From assembly GCA_045593905.1 (NCBI GenBank), contig JAZNXL010000012.1, positions 1-18,955 on the forward strand: 18,955 nt of DNA, in the 5' to 3' direction. Position numbers and translations under genes: made by a program. The stretch is from RGIG9041 sp045593905. GTDB lineage: Bacteria; Bacillota; Clostridia; Oscillospirales; QAKW01. Of the stretch, positions 6,505 to 14,149 are shown piece after piece (positions within the stretch are counted from its first letter, which is position 1; each line of letters opens with the position of its first letter). The notes under the pieces are model-generated. The model had not been told where the DNA came from, did no database searches, and was given only the letters and a program-made list of their open reading frames with translations.

Positions 6505-7455
6505 ATGGAAACACCACTTGAAATAAAGCTTTCTAAAATTGTTGAAGATTTAAAGCTTGAGGTTATAAACTTTCCCGAGTCTAAAAAAGACATGGCAATA
6601 TCCTGTACCGACATTAACCGTTCGGCACTTCAGATTGCGGGGTATTTTAACCATTTTGACGAGACACGCATACAAATTTTCGGTATGGTCGAAAACGACT
6701 ATCTTTACGATATTGACGACGGCACACGCTATCGTAACCTTGACAGGTTTTTCAGTTACAATATCCCCTGTCTTATTATAACACGTAACTTTTTTGTGCC
6801 GGACGATGTAATTGAGCTTGCTATTAAGCACGAGGTTCCGCTTTTTAGAACCGACAAGCATACATCGGCGTTTACAAGTAATATGATATATTATTTAAAC
6901 AAGCATTTAGGTCCGCAAATTACCCGCCACGGTGTGTTTGTTGAGGTTTACGGTGAAGGTATTTTGCTTGTTGGCGAAAGCGGTGTCGGTAAAAGTGAAA
7001 CCGCTATTGAGCTTGTAAAACGCGGACATCAGCTTGTTGCTGACGATGCGGTTATAATTAAAAAAACAACATCAACAAACCTTACAGGTACGGCACCCGA
7101 GGTTATAAGGCACTTTATTGAGCTTAGGGGTATTGGTATTGTTGACGTTAAACGAATTTTTGGTATTGGTGCGGTACTTGAACGCGCTAACATTGATATG
7201 GTTGTTAACATTGAGCCGTGGGATAACTCAAAGACTTATGACAGGCTTGGTATGGACACCGAGTACACCGAAATTTTAGGTGTTAAACTGCCTTCGCTTA
7301 CAATACCTGTAAAGCCGGGCAGAAACCTTGCAGTTATTTTAGAGGTTGCGGCTATGAACAACCGTCAGCGCAGAATGGGCTACAACGCCGCCGAAGCGCT
7401 TAACAAAAAAATTATGGAGGATATGGACCGTAGAATGCAAAACGGTGAAGTATAG
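6505..7455 (+). CDS. hprK: HPr kinase/phosphorylase
   Basis: 316 residues, the family length. HprK phosphorylates Ser46 of HPr, using ATP when glycolytic intermediates are high, and removes the phosphate when they are low. It is the sensor of carbon catabolite repression in low-GC Gram-positives and acts in the cytosol as a hexamer. The N-terminal HPrK_N domain covers about 1-130. Catalytic H142 precedes the Walker A loop GESGVGKS (157-164). LVADDAV (178-183) supplies the Mg-binding Asp pair, and the signature ELRGIGIVDV spans 206-215. IPVKPGRNLAVILEVAAMN (267-285) is the C-terminal capping loop; Lys270 replaces the more usual Arg. It is first in an operon with a glucokinase two bases downstream, linking repression control to sugar phosphorylation. 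Confidence 0.97.
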   Translation: METPLEIKLSKIVEDLKLEVINFPESKKDMAISCTDINRSALQIAGYFNHFDETRIQIFGMVENDYLYDIDDGTRYRNLDRFFSYNIPCLIITRNFFVPDDVIELAIKHEVPLFRTDKHTSAFTSNMIYYLNKHLGPQITRHGVFVEVYGEGILLVGESGVGKSETAIELVKRGHQLVADDAVIIKKTTSTNLTGTAPEVIRHFIELRGIGIVDVKRIFGIGAVLERANIDMVVNIEPWDNSKTYDRLGMDTEYTEILGVKLPSLTIPVKPGRNLAVILEVAAMNNRQRRMGYNAAEALNKKIMEDMDRRMQNGEV

Positions 7456-7457
7456 TT

Positions 7458-8411
7458 ATGTATTATTTAGGCATTGACCTTGGCGGCACAAACGTTGCCG
7501 TGGGTGTTGTTAACGATGACAGTATAATTATATCAAAGTATTCGGTACCGACCGAAGCTAAAAAGGGTGTTGACACAATTATTGCCAATATCAAAAAAGC
7601 GTGCGACGGCGCAATTTCAAAAGCAGGGCTTAGCCTAAGCGACATTGCGGCGGCAGGCATTGGCTCTCCCGGTACAGTAAACGCAAAAACAGGCGTGGTT
7701 GACTTTGCCTCTAACCTTGGGTTTGAAAAAACACCGCTTGCAAGCCTTGTTTCAAAAGCGCTCGGCGGTATTAAAGTAGTTGCCGAAAACGACGCAAACG
7801 TTGCGGCATACGCCGAGGCAACAAGCGGCGCGGCAAAGGGCGTTAAAGACAGCGTTACAATAACACTCGGCACAGGTGTTGGCGGCGGTATTATAATCGG
7901 CGGCAAAATCTACTCTGGCTTTAACTGTCTTGGTGCCGAGCTTGGTCACATGGTTATTGAGCGTAACGGTATTCAATGCAGCTGCGGAAGAAAAGGCTGT
8001 TGGGAGGCGTATGCTTCGGTTACAGGGCTTATTCGCCTAACCAAAGAAAAAATGCTAAAAGACAAAGGCTCGCTTATGTGGCAAATTGCAAACGGCAGTC
8101 TTGATAACGTAAACGGCAGGACATCGTTTGACGGTATGCGTAAGGGCGACAAAACCGCAAAAGCGGTTGTTGACGAATACCTTTATTCAGTTGCAATAGG
8201 CATTGCCGACATAATTAACCTTTTACAACCTGAGGTGCTTTGCATTGGCGGCGGTATTTCAAAAGAGGGCGACTATATTTTACTTCCCGTTCGCGAGCAT
8301 CTTAAAAACGAGGTGTTTACAAGAAAGTCAGACACAACCACAAAGGTTGTTATGGCGCGTCTTGGCAACGATGCCGGTATTATAGGAGCGGCTCTTTTAA
8401 ATAAAAATTAA
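7458..8411 (+). CDS. glcK: ROK-family glucokinase
   Basis: 317 residues. DLGGTN (7-12) is the phosphate-1 loop, END with catalytic D112 the base, LGTGVGGG (137-144) the phosphate-2 loop, and ELGH (161-164) together with C174, C176 and C181 (CSCGRKGC) forms the zinc site typical of ROK kinases. The C-terminal GGGISKEGD segment completes the ATP cleft. It lacks an N-terminal helix-turn-helix, so it is an enzyme and not a ROK repressor. It most likely makes glucose-6-phosphate from non-PTS glucose in the cytosol; other hexoses or amino sugars cannot be excluded. Its ATG follows the hprK stop by two bases and has only a weak ribosome site, so translation is probably coupled to hprK. Confidence 0.92.
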   Translation: MYYLGIDLGGTNVAVGVVNDDSIIISKYSVPTEAKKGVDTIIANIKKACDGAISKAGLSLSDIAAAGIGSPGTVNAKTGVVDFASNLGFEKTPLASLVSKALGGIKVVAENDANVAAYAEATSGAAKGVKDSVTITLGTGVGGGIIIGGKIYSGFNCLGAELGHMVIERNGIQCSCGRKGCWEAYASVTGLIRLTKEKMLKDKGSLMWQIANGSLDNVNGRTSFDGMRKGDKTAKAVVDEYLYSVAIGIADIINLLQPEVLCIGGGISKEGDYILLPVREHLKNEVFTRKSDTTTKVVMARLGNDAGIIGAALLNKN

Positions 8412-8434
8412 AATCTTTGAAGGAATATATGTGT

Positions 8435-9802
8435 ATGCTTTATCAAAAAATAGTACCTTCGTTAAAAGATTATGACGCCGTTATATGCGGCGGCGGTTTT
8501 TCAGGCTTTGCAGCAGCTTTTGCTTCGGCACGCGAAGGCTTAAAAACAGTTATCATTGAAAAAGGCGGTTGTCTTGGTGGCGTTGGAACGGCGGCGCTTG
8601 TAAACCATATTCTTGGTGTAAGAAAAACCGTGGATAACGGGTTTTTGCAATGTGTAGGCGGTATTTTTAAAGATATAGAAAACACCTTGCTTGAACGCGG
8701 CGCAGCAGTTGACGTAAACACCTTGAACCCCGATTTGTGTCCTCACGGCTGGAAGCGTTCGCTTGCATCGGGACTTATATTTGATAAAGAACAAATGAAG
8801 CTTGTGCTTGAGCAGATGCTTGCTCAAAAAGGCGTTAAAATACTTTACAACACCGATATAGTCGACAGCATTGTTAAGGATAACAAACTGCACGGCGTTG
8901 TAGTACATAATAAAAGCGGTTTGTATGTAATCGAAGGAAAATACTTTGTTGATGCAACCGGAGATGCAGATGTTTGCGTCTATTCGGGCTTTAAAACACA
9001 AAAAGGTGACCAAAGCGGGCAAATGTCGGCGGCGTCACTTGAAATGCACGTTGAGGGCGTTGATACAACAGAACTTACCGAGTATATGCGTAAAACAGGC
9101 GACGTACGCTTTAAAGATATAATAAACCGCCTTAAAAATAACGGCGAGTGGAATTTTGCCTACAGTATTTTTATAAGCGTTAAGCTTACCGATGACGGCG
9201 TGTATATGATAAACACCATAAGACAAACCGACGTTGACGGTACCGATGCTGATTCTGTGAGCAACGCCATAATAAACGGCAGACAAGAAAACTTTAAGCT
9301 TTTTGAAATAATGAAAAAGCATTTTCCCGGCTTTAAAAACGCTAAAATTCGTGAAATAGCGTCAACACTCGGTGTACGCGAAACAAACCGCATTGTTGGT
9401 GAATATACCCTTAGTGTAGACGATGTTGTTAGCGCAAAAGACTTTGATGACTCTGTTGCACTTACCGCTTATGGTTGGGATATGCCAAACCCAAAGGACC
9501 CGAGCTACCAGCCTTTTGAAAACGTAAAGCGCAGTTCGCCCTTTACACAAATTCCCTACCGATGCCTTTTACCAAAAGATACAAAAAATCTTATTGCAAT
9601 AGGCAGATGCATAAGCGTTGAGCGTGAGGTATTGGGACCTTGTCGTGTTATGGGGCCTTGTATTGCAATGGGAGAGGCGGCAGGAATTGCAACCGCACTC
9701 GCTTTAAAAAACAGCTGTGACTATGGAAGTGTAGATATAAACGAACTTCAAAACAAAATAACCCAATACGGCGGTTACTTTAAAAGAGAACAAGTAAAAT
9801 AA
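8435..9802 (+). CDS. FAD-dependent oxidoreductase (FAD_oxidored family)
   Basis: 455 residues from ATG 8435. GGGFSG (19-24) with E42 at the end of the second strand is the dinucleotide-binding fold for FAD, followed by GGCLGGVGT (44-52). YFVDATGDADV (170-180) is the second FAD contact, and the C-terminal GPCRVMGPCIAMGEAAGIATALA closes the flavin site. This pattern fits the FAD_oxidored family (PF12831-like), whose substrates are mostly unknown. No membrane segment or signal peptide is seen. In-frame TTG 8417 and ATG 8429 are alternative starts; AAGGA at 8420-8424 gives ten bases to ATG 8435, four to ATG 8429 and overlaps the TTG, so 8435 is favoured but not certain. It is third in the hprK operon, 5-23 bases after glcK depending on the start. 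Confidence 0.8.
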   Translation: MLYQKIVPSLKDYDAVICGGGFSGFAAAFASAREGLKTVIIEKGGCLGGVGTAALVNHILGVRKTVDNGFLQCVGGIFKDIENTLLERGAAVDVNTLNPDLCPHGWKRSLASGLIFDKEQMKLVLEQMLAQKGVKILYNTDIVDSIVKDNKLHGVVVHNKSGLYVIEGKYFVDATGDADVCVYSGFKTQKGDQSGQMSAASLEMHVEGVDTTELTEYMRKTGDVRFKDIINRLKNNGEWNFAYSIFISVKLTDDGVYMINTIRQTDVDGTDADSVSNAIINGRQENFKLFEIMKKHFPGFKNAKIREIASTLGVRETNRIVGEYTLSVDDVVSAKDFDDSVALTAYGWDMPNPKDPSYQPFENVKRSSPFTQIPYRCLLPKDTKNLIAIGRCISVEREVLGPCRVMGPCIAMGEAAGIATALALKNSCDYGSVDINELQNKITQYGGYFKREQVK

Positions 9803-9827
9803 AAAAACACCCGAAAGGGTGTTTTTT
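9802..9827. terminator. Bidirectional terminator between the hprK operon and the aromatic operon
   Basis: AAAAAACACCC (9802-9812), loop GAAA, GGGTGTTTTTT (9817-9827). The GNRA-type loop and the U runs on both strands make it a strong two-way terminator. It overlaps the oxidoreductase stop (9800-9802) and ends one base before the DAHP synthase stop (9829-9831). Confidence 0.88.
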
Positions 9828-9828
9828 A

Positions 9829-10857
9829 TTATAATTTATCGGCAATTTCAAAAATGAGTTGTTCGGTTTTTTGCCAGCCAAGACAGGGGTCGGTGATTGA
9901 TTTACCGTAGATGTGCTCACCAATCTTTTGTGCGCCGTCCTCAATATAGCTTTCAATCATAAGACCTTTAACAAGACGTTTTATATCGGGGTTATGGTTT
10001 GCGCTGTGAACAACCTCTTTAGCAATACGAATTTGCTCTTGGTACTGTTTACCCGAGTTTGCGTGGTTACAGTCAACAATTACCGACGGGTTTGAAAGGC
10101 CGCTTTTTTGGTAAAGCTCGTTTAAGTTTACAAGGTCTTCGTAGTGGTAGTTAGAAACGTTTTTACCTGCAAAATCAACATAACCGCGAAGTATTGCGTG
10201 GGCACAGGGGTTACCCTTTGAGTGTACCTCCCAGCCTCTATATAAAAATGTGTGCTTTTGCTGTGCAGCGCAAATGGCGTTCATCATAACGCTTAAATCT
10301 CCGCCTGTTGAGTTTTTCATACCAACAGGGATATTAAGACCGCTTGCGGTAAGCCTGTGCTGTTGGTTTTCGACCGAGCGCGCGCCGATTGCAACGTACG
10401 CTAAAAGGTCAGAAAGATAGCGGTGGTTTTCGGGGTAAAGCATTTCATCGGCACAGGTAAAGCCATAGTCGGTAAGCGCGGTCAGGTGCAAATCTCTTAT
10501 TGCAACAATACCCTTTAACATATCGGGGTTTTGGTCGGGGTCGGGCTGATGGAGCATACCCTTATAGCCTGCGCCTGTGGTACGGGGTTTATTGGTATAA
10601 ATTCTTGGGATAATTATAATTTTATCTTTAACCTGCTCGCCCACCTTGCAAAGACGCGAGATATAGTCAACAACTGCGTCTTTGTTATCGGCTGAGCAAG
10701 GTCCTATAACCAAAATAAATTTATCAGATTTTCCTGTAAAGACGTCGGCGATTTCTTTGGCGCGCGCGTCTTTTATTTTTTGCATTTTATCGGTAACCGG
10801 ATACTGCGCTTTAATGTCTTTTGGTATTGGCAGTTTTCGGGTAAATTCCATATTCAT
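9829..10857 (-). CDS. aroF: 3-deoxy-7-phosphoheptulonate (DAHP) synthase, AroFGH type
   Basis: 342 residues, typical of the class I-alpha enzymes. It condenses phosphoenolpyruvate with erythrose-4-phosphate, the first step of the shikimate pathway. Seen motifs are IGPCS (51-55) with metal ligand C54, IYTNKPRTTGAGYKG (86-100) that binds erythrose-4-phosphate, GARSVENQQHRLTASGL (158-174) and VGMKNSTGG (178-186) at the PEP site, and DCNHANS (262-268) with a second metal His. In this class the N-terminal extension (here about 1-45) usually carries feedback regulation by one aromatic amino acid; which one cannot be read. It is the last gene of the operon. Its ATG overlaps the tyrA stop by four bases (ATGA), with AAGGAG about 11 bases before it. 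A second in-frame ATG is two codons later. Confidence 0.95.
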   Translation of the reverse strand: MNMEFTRKLPIPKDIKAQYPVTDKMQKIKDARAKEIADVFTGKSDKFILVIGPCSADNKDAVVDYISRLCKVGEQVKDKIIIIPRIYTNKPRTTGAGYKGMLHQPDPDQNPDMLKGIVAIRDLHLTALTDYGFTCADEMLYPENHRYLSDLLAYVAIGARSVENQQHRLTASGLNIPVGMKNSTGGDLSVMMNAICAAQQKHTFLYRGWEVHSKGNPCAHAILRGYVDFAGKNVSNYHYEDLVNLNELYQKSGLSNPSVIVDCNHANSGKQYQEQIRIAKEVVHSANHNPDIKRLVKGLMIESYIEDGAQKIGEHIYGKSITDPCLGWQKTEQLIFEIADKL

Positions 10858-11726
10858 TGGGGGATATTCTCCTTTTTATCAAATCTTTCTCTTCGCATTG
10901 TCGAGGTACGCATCATTTCGCACATACCCTCGGTGTCGCCGTTTTCTATTTTTTCATAAAGCTCATTAAACGAGCGCCTGAACTTATCCATTTCGCGAAG
11001 AAGAGGCTCACGATTGAGTAAAAACAGTTCACTCCACATATTCTCGTTTATTTTTGCAATTCGGGTAAGGTCTCTAAACGAGTCACCTGTATAGTTTTCG
11101 ATGCCTCTGAAATCGTTACAGCACATAAGCGATACCGCGATACAATGGGTAAGCTGCGAAAGGTAGGCTATCATTTCGTCGTGCATTTCGGGCGATAGCT
11201 CTGAAACATCGGCAAAGCCGAGTGTTTTACCAAGGTCACGGCAAAGTTCAATAGCGCCTGCGGTGTTTTTTGAGGTGGGAACTACTATGTAGTTTGCCTT
11301 TTTAAATATTTTTGATGTTGCATTTTGAACACCATACACCTCGCGGCCTGCCATTGGGTGCGCGCCGATAAACTCAACGTCGCTACGCAGCATTTTTTGA
11401 ATGTTATAAACAATGCAAGACTTAACGCCTGTAACGTCGGTAAGTACTGCGCCGCTTTTAAAAAGGTGTTGGTTATTTTCAATCCACTCGGTAAGCACGT
11501 GCGGATAAAGACCAAACACGACAAGGTCGGCACTGCCTACAAGCTCTTTGTCAACTGTAATGCTACCGTTTTTAATAATGCCTTTTTCGAGCGCATAGTC
11601 TATTGACGACTGTGAACGCGTGATTGCGCTCACGTTAAAGCCTTTTTTGGTTAGCGCTTCGGCATAGCTTCCGCCTAAAAGACCAAGACCTACTATTAAT
11701 ATATTCATATTCTTATTAAGCTTCAT
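10854..11726 (-). CDS. tyrA: Prephenate dehydrogenase
   Basis: 290 residues. It oxidatively decarboxylates prephenate to 4-hydroxyphenylpyruvate with NAD(P)+, the committed step to tyrosine. GLGLLGGS (13-20) is the Rossmann glycine loop. DVTGVKS (97-103), IGAHPMAGRE (120-129) with the catalytic His, YLSQLTHC (188-195) and FRDLTRIA (217-224) are the standard prephenate-binding segments. No ACT domain follows and no chorismate mutase is fused, so tyrosine control must come from the substrate site or from transcription. The start at 11726 is chosen because GGAGG (11733-11737) lies six bases before it; a later ATG at 11708 is too far away. It overlaps the aroA end by 11 bases and the DAHP synthase start by four. 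Confidence 0.95.
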   Translation of the reverse strand: MKLNKNMNILIVGLGLLGGSYAEALTKKGFNVSAITRSQSSIDYALEKGIIKNGSITVDKELVGSADLVVFGLYPHVLTEWIENNQHLFKSGAVLTDVTGVKSCIVYNIQKMLRSDVEFIGAHPMAGREVYGVQNATSKIFKKANYIVVPTSKNTAGAIELCRDLGKTLGFADVSELSPEMHDEMIAYLSQLTHCIAVSLMCCNDFRGIENYTGDSFRDLTRIAKINENMWSELFLLNREPLLREMDKFRRSFNELYEKIENGDTEGMCEMMRTSTMRRERFDKKENIPQ

Positions 11727-12915
11727 ACTCTACCTCCGCGCCGAGAGTTTTAAGGCATTCGAAAAAGCTTGGAAAGCTTTTGTTTACCGCCTCGGCGTTT
11801 AAAATTTTACCGCCTGTTTTTGTAAGCAGTACCGCACACGCCATTACAATTCGGTGGTCGTTGTGCGAGTTTATAGCCTCGGTCGGTGCGCTTATGCCAC
11901 AGCCGACCTCGATTTTATTTTCAAATACTTTTGTATTTATGCCAAACTTTGAAAGCTCGGCTTTCATAGCCTCGCCCCTGTCGCTTTCTTTAATTTTAAG
12001 ACGCTTTGTGCCAACGAGTGTTGCACCGCCTTTGGCAGCTGCTACCGCCATAACAACAGGCGCAAGGTCGGGGCAGTCTGACATATCAAGGGTGGGTGTG
12101 CCGGCGTTTAATTTTTTAAAATAGTCATAAAACACAATATCACCCTGCAGAGTGTTTTTGTTAATGCCTGTAACGGTAACATCGTGGCCAATAACCTTAA
12201 GCGCCTCAAAAAAAGCGGCGTTTGAGCAGTCGCCCTCAACTGTCACATCTAAAGGCTTATATTGGCTATTACCTTTTACCGTTATAATGTTACCGTTTCT
12301 TTCAACGCTCACACCAAAAAGGCTTTGCGCGTAAATTGTCATATCAATATACGGTGCGCTTTCGAGGTTGCCTGTAATTTCGATTATGCTGTCGCCCTCA
12401 AGCAAAGGCAAAACAAGCAAAAGCCCGCTTATAAACTGGCTCGAAACATCTCCGCGGACTGTAAAATGTCCGCTTTTAAGGCTTCCGTTTACTGTTACAC
12501 GGTCACTGCCCTCGTAAAATTTAAAGCCACGCTCATTACAAAGCGTTTTGTAAACATCGAGCGAGCGCGAAAACAAACGCTCAGTGCCTTTTAAGGTAAC
12601 GTCGGTTTTTGCCATAAGGCAAAGCGGAATAAAAAATCGGAGTGTTGACCCGCTCTCGTAACAATTAAGAGCATCGGTTTTTGAAAAAAGTCCGCTGCCG
12701 TCAACAAAAATACTGTCGCCATTTGCCTGCGTTTTAACACCGAGTGCACCAAGGCAATTAAGTGTTGCCTTAATATCGTTTGAAAGCTCAATGTTACTAA
12801 CAGTACAACCGCCTTTTGAAAGCGCGGCGCAAATTAAAAGCCTGTGCGCCATACTCTTTGAGGGCGGTGCGCTTATATTCCCTTTTAAACTACATTTTTT
12901 TAAAGTTATATTCAT
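11716..12915 (-). CDS. aroA: 3-phosphoshikimate 1-carboxyvinyltransferase (EPSP synthase)
   Basis: 399 residues, slightly short for the family (about 420-430). It transfers the enolpyruvyl group of PEP to shikimate-3-phosphate, the sixth step. Seen are APPSKSMAHR (16-25) with K20, YESGSTLRF (86-94) in place of the LGNAGTAMR loop of E. coli, SSQFISGLLL (158-167), SDCPDLAPV (279-287) with the catalytic Asp, KIKESDRGEAM (307-317), NDHR (352-355) and NKSFPSF (378-384). The start ATG at 12915 overlaps the end of the aroE-aroK gene by 26 bases and has AAAGGT as its ribosome site. The SGS variant of the PEP loop is shared, to my knowledge, with many clostridial enzymes. Confidence 0.95.
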   Translation of the reverse strand: MNITLKKCSLKGNISAPPSKSMAHRLLICAALSKGGCTVSNIELSNDIKATLNCLGALGVKTQANGDSIFVDGSGLFSKTDALNCYESGSTLRFFIPLCLMAKTDVTLKGTERLFSRSLDVYKTLCNERGFKFYEGSDRVTVNGSLKSGHFTVRGDVSSQFISGLLLVLPLLEGDSIIEITGNLESAPYIDMTIYAQSLFGVSVERNGNIITVKGNSQYKPLDVTVEGDCSNAAFFEALKVIGHDVTVTGINKNTLQGDIVFYDYFKKLNAGTPTLDMSDCPDLAPVVMAVAAAKGGATLVGTKRLKIKESDRGEAMKAELSKFGINTKVFENKIEVGCGISAPTEAINSHNDHRIVMACAVLLTKTGGKILNAEAVNKSFPSFFECLKTLGAEVEYEA

Positions 12916-14149
12916 TTATATACCTTTCGATAACCGCGTTTGCGCAAGTCTCTTTTTCGCCTGATACGGCAACACCGATATCGCACACGCTGTTATATAT
13001 GGGTTTTCGCTCATTATACAGTTTTTCAAGCTGCTCGCGGTTTTGACTAAGCGGTCGGTCGGGGGTTGGTTTTATATCGGCTAACGGTCGGTCAAGATAA
13101 ATAACCGCGCCGTTTTGTTTTAGGTTTAAAACGTTTTGCTCTTTTAAAACCGCGCCGCCGCCTGTTGCAATTACCACGCCTGTTTTTTTAGAAAGCTCAA
13201 AAATAACCTGCGACTCGATTTTTCTAAACTCGGCTTCACCGCTCTCTGCAAAAATCTCGGGTATTGACTTGTTTGCAACCTTTACAATCTCGTCGTCGCT
13301 GTCGTAAAACTCAAGCCCCAACTTGTTTGCAATAATTTTTCCGAGTGTGCTTTTGCCGCAGCCTGCCATACCGCAAAGAACAATATTTTGTTTTTGAAAC
13401 TTAAGCTCGTTAAATACTGTGTCGGTGATTTTGGTATCAACATCTTTATCGCAAAAAAAGCCTACGGCATAAACCGCCTGTGACACAAGCATATATAGTC
13501 CGCCTGTAGCGTTTATGCCCCTTTCTTTTGCGTTTACAACCAAAAGCGAGTTTAACGGGTTATAAACCGCATCGGCAACACCCTCGAGCGCATCAAAGCC
13601 CGAAATATCAACGGCGCTTTCGCTTATGTTGGGATACATACCGCAAGGGGTGGTGTTTATTATAATCTGGGTGTGTTTATATTCGTTTACAAACTGTTCG
13701 TAATCGATACAACCGTTGCCTGACTTTCGCGATACAATAACAATCTCTTTTGCGCCAAGGCTTTCAAGCACCGCTTTTGCGGTTTTTGAGGTACCGCCTG
13801 TGCCGAGTATTGCACAGTATTTACCTTTGGGGTCAATGCCGTGTTTTTGCAAAAGGTCACGCATACCGTAAAAATCGGTATTGTACCCATAAAGTTTTCC
13901 GTTTTTGTTAACGATTGTGTTAACAGCGCCAATTGTTTTGGCAACATCGCTTATGCTATCAAGGTACTTTATAACATCGGTTTTATACGGAATTGTAACG
14001 TTTATTGCCTTAAACTCTTTTTTTGCAAAAAACTCGTCGAGTTGGTCGGGCTCAAGCTCTTTTAGCTGATAGTCGTAGTCGCAAAGCCTGTTATGTATTA
14101 TTTTTGAAAAGCTGTGGCCTAATTTTTTGCCAATCAGTCCGTATTCCAT
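12890..14149 (-). CDS. aroE-aroK: Fused shikimate dehydrogenase - shikimate kinase
   Basis: 419 residues holding two enzymes in one chain. Residues 1-250 are AroE, which reduces 3-dehydroshikimate to shikimate with NADPH: KLGHSFSKIIHN (9-20) binds substrate, NVTIPYKTD has catalytic K56, NTDFYG has D92, and GTGGTSKTA (116-124) is the NADP loop. After a very short linker (about FQKQN, 251-255), residues 256-415 are AroK, which phosphorylates shikimate at O3: GMAGCGKS (260-267) is the Walker A loop, DSDD (283-286) binds Mg and shikimate, EFRKIE (307-312) and ATGGGAV (328-334) line the substrate site, and RPLSQ (365-369) is the lid. Both active sites are intact. There is no frameshift or internal start with a good ribosome site, so the fusion is real. 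The start overlaps the aroC stop by one base (TAATG). Confidence 0.94.
   Translation of the reverse strand: MEYGLIGKKLGHSFSKIIHNRLCDYDYQLKELEPDQLDEFFAKKEFKAINVTIPYKTDVIKYLDSISDVAKTIGAVNTIVNKNGKLYGYNTDFYGMRDLLQKHGIDPKGKYCAILGTGGTSKTAKAVLESLGAKEIVIVSRKSGNGCIDYEQFVNEYKHTQIIINTTPCGMYPNISESAVDISGFDALEGVADAVYNPLNSLLVVNAKERGINATGGLYMLVSQAVYAVGFFCDKDVDTKITDTVFNELKFQKQNIVLCGMAGCGKSTLGKIIANKLGLEFYDSDDEIVKVANKSIPEIFAESGEAEFRKIESQVIFELSKKTGVVIATGGGAVLKEQNVLNLKQNGAVIYLDRPLADIKPTPDRPLSQNREQLEKLYNERKPIYNSVCDIGVAVSGEKETCANAVIERYINEYNFKKM

Noticed and set aside
7463..7906. Long antisense reading frames opposite glcK, aroC, aroA and other genes.
   Set aside because: They mirror strongly coded genes on the other strand, have low-complexity Ala/Pro/Ser-rich or Cys/Tyr-rich translations, and lack ribosome sites and family motifs.
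8417..8434. TTG 8417 or ATG 8429 as the start of the FAD oxidoreductase.
   Set aside because: The TTG overlaps the AAGGA ribosome site and ATG 8429 is only four bases from it. ATG 8435 has better spacing, though 8429 cannot be excluded.
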